64,000 nt of DNA, from NCBI RefSeq assembly GCF_010091945.1, contig NZ_WVIE01000007.1, positions 1 through 64,000 on the forward strand, written 5' to 3'. The DNA comes from Myxacorys almedinensis A. GTDB taxonomy: Bacteria; Cyanobacteriota; Cyanobacteriia; Leptolyngbyales; Leptolyngbyaceae. Position 1 is the stretch's first letter; each line of letters begins with the position of its first letter. Of this stretch, positions 33,863 through 42,163 are shown piece after piece. The notes under the pieces were generated by a model, which ran no database searches, was not told the DNA's origin, and worked only from the letters and a program-made list of their open reading frames with translations. The position numbers and the translations under genes are program-made.

Positions 33863-35338
33863 ATGAAAGCCATCATGGTTGTGGGAACAACATCCCACGC
33901 TGGAAAATCCCTGATTACCGCCGCTTTGTGCCGCATTTTGGCACGAAAAGGATTTCGCGTGGCTCCGTTTAAGGGGCAAAACATGGCGCTCAATTCCTAT
34001 GTCACAGCCAATGGTGGCGAGATTGGTTACGCGCAGGCGGTACAGGCGTGGGCAGCCGGAATTCCGCCTTGGGTGGAGATGAATCCGATTTTGCTCAAGC
34101 CTCAAGGGGACATGACCTCGCAAGTGATTTTGAAAGGGCGGGTAGTGGGTCGCTGTGGTGCTGCCGAATATTATGAGCAGTTTTTTGAGGCTGGATGGCA
34201 AGCGATCGAAGATTCGCTGCGGCGGTTGGGCGAAGAGTTTGATTTTTTGGTGTGCGAAGGAGCCGGAAGCCCTGCTGAAATTAATCTCAAGCATCGCGAC
34301 TTGACCAATATGCGAGTGGCAAAGCATTTGAATGCGCCCACGATTTTGGTGGCAGACATTGAGCGGGGTGGCGTGTTTGCTCACATTGTTGGCACGTTAG
34401 ATTTGCTTGATGCTGATGAGCGATCGCTGATCAAGGGCATCGTTATCAACAAATTTCGGGGGCAGCGATCGCTGCTGCAATCGGGGATCGAGTGGCTCGA
34501 AGCCCGGACGGGAATTCCTGTCATTGGCGTGATTCCCTGGCTCGATCAATCCTTTCCGGCAGAAGATTCTCTCAGCCTGCTCGATCGCGGCACCACCGAT
34601 AGTAAAAAGAGCGACTTAACGATCGGGGTGGTGCGCTTGCCGCGCATTTCCAACTTTACTGACTTCGATCCGCTCGAAGCAGAACCCTCGGTGAACGTGA
34701 AGTATCTCCATCCCAAACAGGCGTTAGGGCATCCTGATGCGGTGATTTTGCCCGGCTCGAAAACAACGATCGCTGATCTGATCGTGCTGCACAAAACCGG
34801 CATGGCAGACGAAATTCAAAACTACGTCGCCGCAGGCGGAACCGTGCTTGGCATTTGCGGTGGCTATCAGATGCTCGGCAAAATTTTGGCTGACCCTGAA
34901 GGCATCGAAGGGCACGAAGGGCGCTATCGCGGTTTGGGTTTACTGCCACTCAAAACCGTGATTGCAGGACAGAAGATTGCCCGCCAGCGCAGCGTTACCT
35001 CTAATTTTCCTCAAGAAGGGTTGCCGGTTGCTGGCTACGAAATCCATCAAGGGCGGACGCGACTGATCGAAGCGGAAGGCGGCATTCAAGCGTTATTCGA
35101 CGATTCTAACCTGGGCGTGGTCGATGATTCTCACTCGGTTTGGGGAACCTATCTCCACGGCATTTTTGATAATGGTCCGTGGCGGCGGGCATGGCTAAAT
35201 CGGTTGCGGCAGCAGCGGGGTCTCAAGTCTCTGCCAACCGGGGTTGCTAACTACCGCGAGCAGCGAGAACTGATGCTAGATCAATTAGCAGATGCGATCG
35301 CGCCTCACCTAGATCTCAAAGCCGTGTTGCCTCAGTAA
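33863..35338 (+). CDS. cobQ: Cobyric acid synthase
   Basis: CobQ amidates four carboxylates of adenosyl-cobyrinic a,c-diamide in (pseudo)cobalamin synthesis. The N-terminal dethiobiotin synthetase-like ATPase has GTTSHAGKSLITAALCRIL. The C-terminal class I glutamine amidotransferase has its nucleophile in GICGGYQMLG and histidine in GTYLHGIFDN. Length is 491 aa. I looked for a cobalamin riboswitch in the short upstream gap and saw none. No other cob genes are in the window. Confidence 0.96.
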   Translation: MKAIMVVGTTSHAGKSLITAALCRILARKGFRVAPFKGQNMALNSYVTANGGEIGYAQAVQAWAAGIPPWVEMNPILLKPQGDMTSQVILKGRVVGRCGAAEYYEQFFEAGWQAIEDSLRRLGEEFDFLVCEGAGSPAEINLKHRDLTNMRVAKHLNAPTILVADIERGGVFAHIVGTLDLLDADERSLIKGIVINKFRGQRSLLQSGIEWLEARTGIPVIGVIPWLDQSFPAEDSLSLLDRGTTDSKKSDLTIGVVRLPRISNFTDFDPLEAEPSVNVKYLHPKQALGHPDAVILPGSKTTIADLIVLHKTGMADEIQNYVAAGGTVLGICGGYQMLGKILADPEGIEGHEGRYRGLGLLPLKTVIAGQKIARQRSVTSNFPQEGLPVAGYEIHQGRTRLIEAEGGIQALFDDSNLGVVDDSHSVWGTYLHGIFDNGPWRRAWLNRLRQQRGLKSLPTGVANYREQRELMLDQLADAIAPHLDLKAVLPQ

Positions 35339-35523
35339 GCCTATCTGTAAACCAATTTCGCCCAAAAAACATCTGCCCAAAACACAAGCGCATCAGCAAT
35401 CCCAAATGTGCCCTTACCGCTTACAGCTTCCGTGCAGCACAGACCTGTTTGTCCTTTGCTTCTAGACTAAACTTAGGGAGACGGGCAGTCTGTCGCGTTT
35501 AGATATTTCTTTAAAATTTCGTC

Positions 35524-35763
35524 ATGAGCGTTAGCATTCGATTCTTGCCAGATGATGTGGTTGTGGCGGCCGAGGTCGGAGAACCGTTGCTTCAGGTGGC
35601 AGACCGGGCAGGGGTTTCGATTCCCACGGGGTGCTTGATGGGATCTTGTCATGCTTGTGAGGTTGAGATCGATGGTGAAGCGTCGGTGTGTAGCTGTATT
35701 TCCTCGGTACCGCCGGGACGAGACAAACTAACGGTTAATCTTTTTTTCGACCCCACTTGGTAG
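35524..35763 (+). CDS. Small 2Fe-2S ferredoxin-like protein
   Basis: Beta-grasp ferredoxin of 79 aa. Cluster cysteines are C37, C42, C45 (CLMGSCHAC, a Cx4Cx2C pattern) and a fourth at C56 or C58 (VCSCIS). The gap to the fourth cysteine is about 10-12 residues, much shorter than the near-29 of photosynthetic PetF. It is therefore a specialised ferredoxin, not the main photosystem I acceptor. It lies 185 bp after cobQ. The partner enzyme is unknown. Confidence 0.88.
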   Translation: MSVSIRFLPDDVVVAAEVGEPLLQVADRAGVSIPTGCLMGSCHACEVEIDGEASVCSCISSVPPGRDKLTVNLFFDPTW

Positions 35764-35873
35764 AGCCGACTTACAATCGTGGCTTAACTAAACCCTGGAT
35801 GTGCCCTCGTCCCTGATCCGTCTCTTGTGGGCAGAGGGCAATCTCCAGGGCTAGCAACGCTCACTCACCCGTC

Positions 35874-36794
35874 TTACGGCAGTCTCAGGGGGATATTTTT
35901 AAGGGTCTGTTCTCCCGTCAACCGCACAAACGGTCTTCCAGAAACATTGGCAAGAGTCACTCCAGCCGTAGCAGGAGAGCACACTCTCGGTGTCGTCACT
36001 CTGATGCCATCGACATTCCAGTTGTCGTAAGACTCAAAGACATTTCTGGGAGCGCCATCGTGTTCTAGGGTGAAGGTCGCTAAGTCACTGAGCCGTGTTT
36101 CTGATGGCAGAGGCAGCGTGACCGTACGCGAGGAATTATTGCCCCAGCCTCTTCCTGCATTGAGGTTCACCTTGGGCAAGGTTGTGCCATTGCGAAGGCG
36201 AATCGTGCCGTAAGCAACCGCTCCTCCCCGCAGGTCATCACCGCCTGTATTGATCCTAACTTGTAGCGCGGAAGCAGAGGTTCCAGCAACTGAAGGGGGA
36301 GTGCTGAAGGGAGTTGTGTAAAAGGTGCGTTCTCCTGTTAGGCGAACGAGCGGTCGCCCTGTCCGGCTGATCAGTTGTGCCCCACCAGAGCAACGACCAG
36401 GAGTGGAAGGCGTCGCGATTTTGACAGCATCTACGTTCCAATTGTTATAAGTCTCACCGATATTTCTGGGAGCGCCATCTTGTTCCAGGGTAAATAAAGC
36501 GGAGTTTAAATCAGCTAATCGTGTTCCTGGCGGGAGGGGAAGTGAAACCGTATTGGTGGAACCGTTGCGCCATTGTCTGCCGCCATTTAGGATAATTTTT
36601 GGCAAGGTTGTGCCATTGCGAAGGCGGATCGTGCCGTAGGCAACCGCTCCACCCCGGAGATCATCGCCGCCCGTTTTAATGGTGGCTTGCACCGAGCGGA
36701 CTTCTGAGGAAGGATTGACCTGCGCGATCGCACGAAGCGGCACCGAGGCTAACAGCGGCAATAGCAATAAAGGCAAGGCTTGTAACTTGATCAT
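35874..36794 (-). CDS. Secreted protein with two tandem copies of one domain
   Basis: Unrecognised family. A signal peptide (LPLLLLPLLASVPLRAIAQ) is followed by two near-identical modules of about 130 residues. Each starts with TGGDDLRGGAVAYGTIRLRN, continues with FTLE-DGAPRN and NWNVD, and ends with GRP-VRLTGE-T. The DDLRGG start resembles PLAT/LH2-type lectin-like domains, but this is a guess. The two halves are also very similar at DNA level, pointing to a recent internal duplication. It is divergent from a sigma factor across a repeat-rich promoter region. Confidence 0.75.
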   Translation of the reverse strand: MIKLQALPLLLLPLLASVPLRAIAQVNPSSEVRSVQATIKTGGDDLRGGAVAYGTIRLRNGTTLPKIILNGGRQWRNGSTNTVSLPLPPGTRLADLNSALFTLEQDGAPRNIGETYNNWNVDAVKIATPSTPGRCSGGAQLISRTGRPLVRLTGERTFYTTPFSTPPSVAGTSASALQVRINTGGDDLRGGAVAYGTIRLRNGTTLPKVNLNAGRGWGNNSSRTVTLPLPSETRLSDLATFTLEHDGAPRNVFESYDNWNVDGIRVTTPRVCSPATAGVTLANVSGRPFVRLTGEQTLKNIPLRLP

Positions 36795-36839
36795 GAGAGT
36801 TCTCCTAAGGTGAGAAAGGGTGCTGCGATTGTGGCGATA

Positions 36840-36903
36840 TCTAACAGTCGTGATGTCTAACAGTCGTGATGTCTAACAACCGCTACTTCTAACAACGGAG
36901 AAC
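36840..36903. repeat. Four-copy 16-bp tandem repeat in a divergent promoter region
   Basis: TCTAACA occurs at 36840, 36856, 36872 and 36888, exactly 16 bp apart. The first two full units, TCTAACAGTCGTGATG, are identical and the last two diverge after the heptamer. The array lies 45 bp upstream of the secreted-protein start and 145 bp upstream of the sigma-factor start, so it could be an array of binding sites. Confidence 0.75.
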
Positions 36904-37046
36904 CGAGAGAAACTATTCCGAAATTGGTGAAAAGATTTTGTGGATCTAGACACCGCTCGTTGAGAAACAAAATTCTTCTCAGCAGAGTCTTTTACCTATT
37001 CATCTGGCTTCCGAACCGGCTCCATTTCTAGGAAGGATGCTCTTGT

Positions 37047-37712
37047 ATGGTTTCTCAACTGACTGTTAAACCTCATTTAGGTAAGCCTCATCTCTACGAA
37101 TCGCTGTTGATTGATCCTCTTCATTGCCGCCGGGTAGAGCGGATTGCTCGCAAGCAAACTCGTGGCAGCGCGATCGCGTGGGAAGATGCAGCGCAAGCGG
37201 CTCAGATGAAAGTGCTGCAAGCGTTGAGGGATGGGAAGTTTCGCCAAGGAGGGGTGGTAGAGTTTTCCCGTTGGGCAACGACCGTAGCCCGGTTTGAAAT
37301 CATCGATCTTGTCCGCAAAGAAAAGCATCGCTCCTGCGCCAGTCTCGACACTGCCCTTCCGGGAACCGATGTGCCGTTGCTCGATACGATCGCAGATGAG
37401 TTGAATGCCTTCGATAGCTTAGAGCGATCGGAACTGGTATTAAGCGCGATCGCCGCGATCGCTGACCTTGATCGCCGCCACCCAGACCGGGGCTATCTCA
37501 AACTGTGGCAGGGGCAAATTCAAAGCACAACGCAAACTCGGTTGGCGAAAGAATTAGGAATTACGCAGGGAGAGGTTTCTAAACGGTGGAAGGAACTCGT
37601 GGGCAACGTTGCTGAAACGCTGGGACTTGGGCAACCGTCTACGCTGAAGCGCGAACACGAGACGCTCCGAACCCAAAAGGTAAACCGCACGCGATCGATG
37701 GCTCAGTGGTAA
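37047..37712 (+). CDS. ECF-like sigma-70 family factor
   Basis: Alternative sigma factor, first gene of a three-gene set. Region 2 (about 28-95) reads AWEDAAQAAQMKVLQAL ... FSRWATTVARFEIIDLVRKEKHR, matching the -10 recognition and core-binding helices. Region 4 (about 130-192) has the helix-turn-helix LAKELGITQGEVSKRWKEL. There is no region 1 or 3. A disordered basic tail of about 25 residues follows. GGAAGGA lies 10 nt upstream of the ATG. There is no classical anti-sigma gene, and the next gene is DUF1822, which may fill that role. Confidence 0.82.
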   Translation: MVSQLTVKPHLGKPHLYESLLIDPLHCRRVERIARKQTRGSAIAWEDAAQAAQMKVLQALRDGKFRQGGVVEFSRWATTVARFEIIDLVRKEKHRSCASLDTALPGTDVPLLDTIADELNAFDSLERSELVLSAIAAIADLDRRHPDRGYLKLWQGQIQSTTQTRLAKELGITQGEVSKRWKELVGNVAETLGLGQPSTLKREHETLRTQKVNRTRSMAQW

Positions 37713-37823
37713 ACGATGTGATGGTTTGGCATATCGTTGGATTAGGATTCGTTAATAATAATTAGAAATCGCAATCAGAAGCCGCCCAAGTGCAAATCTA
37801 GATTTTGTTTTGTAGAGTCAGCC

Positions 37824-39104
37824 ATGTCTGTAGACCAAAGCAACACCATGTCTACCCCATCCCAGCCTGATCCCGCTCAGATGCCTCAACCTGGTGAGAT
37901 TTGGGAGGTTAGCCCTCGCCTTCGCAGCCCCATACCCCTGTCTCGCGAAGAGCAACAACGGCTGTACGCTGAGCCTGCGTATCGGTTTTTGCAGGGCGGC
38001 TCTGCTCGCTATGTCATGATTGTGACTGCGCCCAAATCAGAGCTTGATGAGGCTGATGAACCGTGGCAGGCGGCATCGGTCATGGTGCTGTCGGTCGAAA
38101 CGCAGTTCTTGAGTGATGTCGATATTCTGATTCCCCGCCGCTTTTCTGGGTTGGGGCAAGACCTACTGGCAGAAACCTGGCATGTGCAGGAAATGCTGAT
38201 TTGTAACCTCTTGCGCGCCGTAGGATATCGGTTGTCTCGTTTGATCTACGATGGCTTGATGACGGTTGGGGATTACGCGCACGGCGTTGTAGAGGCTCCA
38301 CCGCCCGATCTCGATCTCCTGGGGCTGCACGCCGGAACAACCTCGGCTCAGAACGATCCAACGATTCAGCGCTTTCATGATCACGAGGTTGCCTGGAGCG
38401 ATGTTTTGACGGTGCCCGTGGCAGCCCAGCGATCGCAACAAAAGCGGCTTCAGCTAACCCATGCCCTTTTGAATGAAGCCATTCACCTCGAACGGGAACT
38501 GGCATCTGATCGGGTGCCGATTGCCTTAAGCCAATGGTTGCAAAAAACCGTCAAAGCAGGATTGCCGTCCCTCTTAGCAGGATGGAAAGCAGAAATGGCG
38601 GGGTTGGCGATGTTATACGGTGCAGAGCCGATTGCCACCCGCAGTCTCCCTGTAGACCCTTTGCCCTCAGGTAACTCAGATGCCATTCAAGCCTTGGTTG
38701 ACCTGATCCAAACTGCTCAGGATGATGAAACCCTCTGGAGCGCCGTCGAGAGCCTCTGGAACGTTGCACCAGACCACACTGCCGCAGGCGTGAGACATGT
38801 CAAATTAGTTGATCTGGGGATGCAAATCGCGGGTCAAGCGATCGCGCTAGCCGTGGCGATCGTTCAGAAAGCGAATGGTCAAGTCGGGGTGTTGCTGCAA
38901 GTCTACCCGACGCGCCCTGAGGCATTTCTTCCGCCCAACCTAACCCTGCTTTTGTTGGATGAGTCTGGACGATCGCTGCGGGAAATTGTGGCACGGCAGG
39001 CAGATATTTGTCTACAACTGAAACTGAGCGGTGAACCGGGGGAAGAATTTAGCGTTCGCGTCACCCTGGGGGAAGCCAGCATCACCGAACATTTCGTGAT
39101 TTAA
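37824..39104 (+). CDS. DUF1822 family protein
   Basis: Cyanobacteria-specific protein of unknown function, 426 aa. The C-terminal 90 residues (VDLGMQIAGQAIALAVAI ... VYPT...LPPNLTLLLLD ... FSVRVTLGEASITEHFVI) are the DUF1822 core. The N-terminal 130 residues begin PGEIWEVSPRL and contain YVMIVTAP and VMVLSVETQFLSDVDILIP, which look like an SH3-barrel, MazF-like fold; that is speculative. No membrane segments. It lies 111 bp after the sigma factor and 103 bp before the CHAT gene, all in the same direction. Confidence 0.75.
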   Translation: MSVDQSNTMSTPSQPDPAQMPQPGEIWEVSPRLRSPIPLSREEQQRLYAEPAYRFLQGGSARYVMIVTAPKSELDEADEPWQAASVMVLSVETQFLSDVDILIPRRFSGLGQDLLAETWHVQEMLICNLLRAVGYRLSRLIYDGLMTVGDYAHGVVEAPPPDLDLLGLHAGTTSAQNDPTIQRFHDHEVAWSDVLTVPVAAQRSQQKRLQLTHALLNEAIHLERELASDRVPIALSQWLQKTVKAGLPSLLAGWKAEMAGLAMLYGAEPIATRSLPVDPLPSGNSDAIQALVDLIQTAQDDETLWSAVESLWNVAPDHTAAGVRHVKLVDLGMQIAGQAIALAVAIVQKANGQVGVLLQVYPTRPEAFLPPNLTLLLLDESGRSLREIVARQADICLQLKLSGEPGEEFSVRVTLGEASITEHFVI

Positions 39105-39207
39105 TTTTTTGTAGGCAACCGTACCCGTTGGGAGAATAGCCAGCCGCTTAGTCTGTCGTCCACTATGATGATGTCGATTGATGTCGCGATCGCGGATGTA
39201 GTCTGCT

Positions 39208-42090
39208 ATGCCATCTGCTCCGTCGTCTAACTTTTCCCATCAAAATCTTCAAGGGCGCTCGTTTCAAGGTCAAAACCTGGTGGGGGCAAACTTTAGTCAT
39301 GCCGATCTGCGGGGAGCCGATTTTACGCAAGCGGTGCTCGTCGGTGCGAGGTTCAGCCATGCTCGCGCTGGGCTGACGGCTTTTCAAGCCCTGCGCCTAA
39401 CCCTTGCCGCCCTTGGTTTAGCTGCCCTAGCTGGATTCGCCTCAACGTTTACGACCATATTTGCAGCCTATCTGCTGTTTCCCTATTCTCTCAGTTCTGA
39501 TCAAGTGCTTGCCTCCGGGGTGGTATTGGGGCTGAGCCTGATTCTCTCTATCGTGACGATGCGCTATGGGTTGGGGGCTGCCTTTGGCGGTGCGATCGCG
39601 GCAGGAGTAAGTTTGGGAGCGGTGCTTGGTAGTGTCACCAAAACGCTAGATGGCGTGGCGGCAGGGGCGATCACGGTGACGGTAACGGCAGTGGTTGCGA
39701 TCGCAATTGTTGGCGTTTGTGCGATCGCCATTACAGCCGCCAGAGTGATTTCTGGAACGATAGCGGGGTATCTCACGGCGGTGATGATGGTGGTGGGCGG
39801 TGCCCCCGGCGCAAACATTGGCATCGTAGTCGGATTGGCAGTTGCGAACGTGATCACCACGGGAACGGTATCTAATGCGAGGCTATCGGCAATGTCAGAA
39901 GCCACGATCGCGGCGATTGTGGGTAGTTTGGCGGGGGCAGGGTTAAGCCACTACCTCAGTAGACGAGCGCTGGCAGGCGACCCAAAATTTGCAGCGGTTT
40001 GGAGCCGTGCGATCGCCTGTAGTGCCATCGGTGGAACCCGTTTTCGCAATGCCGATCTCACAGATGCCACCTTTACTCAAGCGCGGCTCAACAGCACAGA
40101 CATGAGCAACGCCACCCTCACCCAGACCAATTTTTATCAAGCCAAACATCTCGATCGCGCCAAAGTGCAAAACACGATCTTGGCTGATCCGCAAATTCGT
40201 GCTTTGGTCACGACCCATCAAGGCGGTCACACGTCTTATGCGAGGCGAGATCTGCGAGGCGCAAACCTAGCAGGAGCAGACCTCAGAGGCGCGGATCTAA
40301 GCCAAGCCGATCTCAGCGACGCCACGCTAGCAGGAGCCTGCTTAGCGCACGCCAACCTCACCAGAGCGCACGCGATCGCCACAACCTTTCGCCACGCCAC
40401 CCTCACCGGAGCCTGCATCGAAGCGTGGAATATTGACAGCACAACCGAGCTTGAGCAAGTCGTGTGCGACTACGTTTATCTCCGCCATCCTCAGCACGAA
40501 CGGCGTCCCAGTAGTGGCACGTTTGCCCCCGGAGATTTTGCTGACCTGTTTCAAGAGATGATCCACACGATCGATCTCCTGTTTCGCAACGGCATCAACC
40601 AGAAAGTATTCAATTATTCTCTCCATCAACTCCGGGTTGAGAATGACGGAATTGTCCTCTCGATTCGCAGTCTTGAGCAGAAACGCAACGGAGCCGTCGT
40701 TGTCCGGGTGGATGTGCCGGCGGAAGCGGATAAAGCAAAACTTCATGCCGATTTCACCCACTATTACGGATTGGCATTGCAGGCAACTGAGGCAAAATAT
40801 CAGGCAGAATTGCGGGCAAAAGATGAACAAATCGGGCTGTACCGTGAGCAGCTAGCCGACTGGAAAGACGTGGCACAGGTGATGGCGGCTAGACCCGCGC
40901 AGACAGAGCCGACCCCGCTTAACACCGTTAGCAAACTCGTGGTGCTGCAAATCGGGGCGGGAGATTGGCACACCGGATTTCCCGTCACGCTGCAAATTGG
41001 AGCAGAGCGCCCCTTGATGCAATGGACGAAAGGGCGACTGGCGGCAAATCCTGACTTGCCGCGCCTCTACAACGACTGGCAACGGGCATATCGCCGATGT
41101 CTACACGCCCCTTCTCGCCTGGAGATTCCAGACACGCAGGTTACAAACGTGAGCCGCCAAGAGTTCTTTCAAGCGTGTGACCCTGTGGAACTTGGTGAGG
41201 TCGATCGCGCTGCCCATCACCTCAAGCACCACCTGAATCATTGGCTGAATGCAGATTCTTTTCGCTCGCTCAAAGAACGGCTGTTAGAGCAACTTGCGCC
41301 CTCCGACTCGATTCGGATCATCTTGCAAACAGACGATTGTCAACTGCGGCGACTGCCCTTTCATGTTTGGGACTTTTGCGATCGCTACCCCACCGCCGAA
41401 ATCGCCCTGAGCAGTCCAGATTTTGAACAAAAGTCTGTGCGGCGATTTGCCCTGCGAAACTCCGAAGGATCGCGGGTGCCACCCGTTGCTAGCTTGCCTC
41501 TTTCCAGGGTGAAGATCTTAGCCATTTTGGGAGATAGCACCGGCATTGATCTGAACACCGATCAAGCCATGCTCGATCAATTGCCCACCGCCGAGGTTAC
41601 CTTTCTAGTCGAACCTCAGCGCCAAGCTCTTAGCGATCACCTCTGGGCGCAACCGTGGGATATTCTCTTTTTTGCGGGGCACAGTTGTACTCAGGCAGAC
41701 CACCAGACCGGAGAGATGTCGATTAATCGCCGCGATCGCTTGACGATTGCTCAGCTTAAACATGGGTTAAACACGGCGATCGCCCACGGGTTGAGTTTGG
41801 CAGTGTTTAATTCTTGCGATGGTTTGGGGCTAGCCCACGACCTGGCTGATTTACACATTCCTCAGATGATCGTCATGCGAGAGCCAGTCCCCGATTTGGT
41901 GGCTCAGGCGTTTCTGAGGCATTTCCTGCATCGGTTTTCCCAAGGGGCTGCTCTCTCCCAAGCCGTGCGGGAGGCGAGGGAAACGTTGCAGGGGTTAGAA
42001 GATCGCTTTCCTTACGCGACGTGGCTGCCGACGCTCTACCAAAGTTCGGCTGCATCGGATCTGACTTGGGAACAACTTCAGCGTCATTAG
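39208..42090 (+). CDS. Membrane pentapeptide-repeat protein with C-terminal CHAT (caspase-like) protease
   Basis: Large 960-aa protein with an unusual order of parts. Pentapeptide repeats (about 8-50) come first, then several hydrophobic segments (about 60-250), more pentapeptide repeats (about 277-325 and 346-405), a conserved region around 440-520, and a charged probable coiled coil (KYQAELRAKDEQIGLYREQ). The CHAT domain (about 690-950) ends the protein. The catalytic dyad is intact: H825 in FFAGHSC and C870 in VFNSCDG. CHAT domains are caspase-fold cysteine proteases, often the effectors of conflict or cell-death systems. The substrate is unknown. It is last of the sigma-DUF1822-CHAT set. 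Confidence 0.85.
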   Translation: MPSAPSSNFSHQNLQGRSFQGQNLVGANFSHADLRGADFTQAVLVGARFSHARAGLTAFQALRLTLAALGLAALAGFASTFTTIFAAYLLFPYSLSSDQVLASGVVLGLSLILSIVTMRYGLGAAFGGAIAAGVSLGAVLGSVTKTLDGVAAGAITVTVTAVVAIAIVGVCAIAITAARVISGTIAGYLTAVMMVVGGAPGANIGIVVGLAVANVITTGTVSNARLSAMSEATIAAIVGSLAGAGLSHYLSRRALAGDPKFAAVWSRAIACSAIGGTRFRNADLTDATFTQARLNSTDMSNATLTQTNFYQAKHLDRAKVQNTILADPQIRALVTTHQGGHTSYARRDLRGANLAGADLRGADLSQADLSDATLAGACLAHANLTRAHAIATTFRHATLTGACIEAWNIDSTTELEQVVCDYVYLRHPQHERRPSSGTFAPGDFADLFQEMIHTIDLLFRNGINQKVFNYSLHQLRVENDGIVLSIRSLEQKRNGAVVVRVDVPAEADKAKLHADFTHYYGLALQATEAKYQAELRAKDEQIGLYREQLADWKDVAQVMAARPAQTEPTPLNTVSKLVVLQIGAGDWHTGFPVTLQIGAERPLMQWTKGRLAANPDLPRLYNDWQRAYRRCLHAPSRLEIPDTQVTNVSRQEFFQACDPVELGEVDRAAHHLKHHLNHWLNADSFRSLKERLLEQLAPSDSIRIILQTDDCQLRRLPFHVWDFCDRYPTAEIALSSPDFEQKSVRRFALRNSEGSRVPPVASLPLSRVKILAILGDSTGIDLNTDQAMLDQLPTAEVTFLVEPQRQALSDHLWAQPWDILFFAGHSCTQADHQTGEMSINRRDRLTIAQLKHGLNTAIAHGLSLAVFNSCDGLGLAHDLADLHIPQMIVMREPVPDLVAQAFLRHFLHRFSQGAALSQAVREARETLQGLEDRFPYATWLPTLYQSSAASDLTWEQLQRH

Positions 42091-42163
42091 TTGAAACGAT
42101 CATGAGAAACTGAAGACTGAGTGAAAGCTATGGTTGAGCGCAGAAGGAGCGATCGCACCGACA

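Noticed and set aside
35741-35873. Further cob genes or a partner for the ferredoxin
   Set aside because: Only non-coding sequence lies between the ferredoxin and the secreted-protein gene.
42091-42163. DUF4336 as a fourth member of the sigma-CHAT module
   Set aside because: It is close and co-directional, but DUF4336 genes occur in many contexts, so membership is not claimed.
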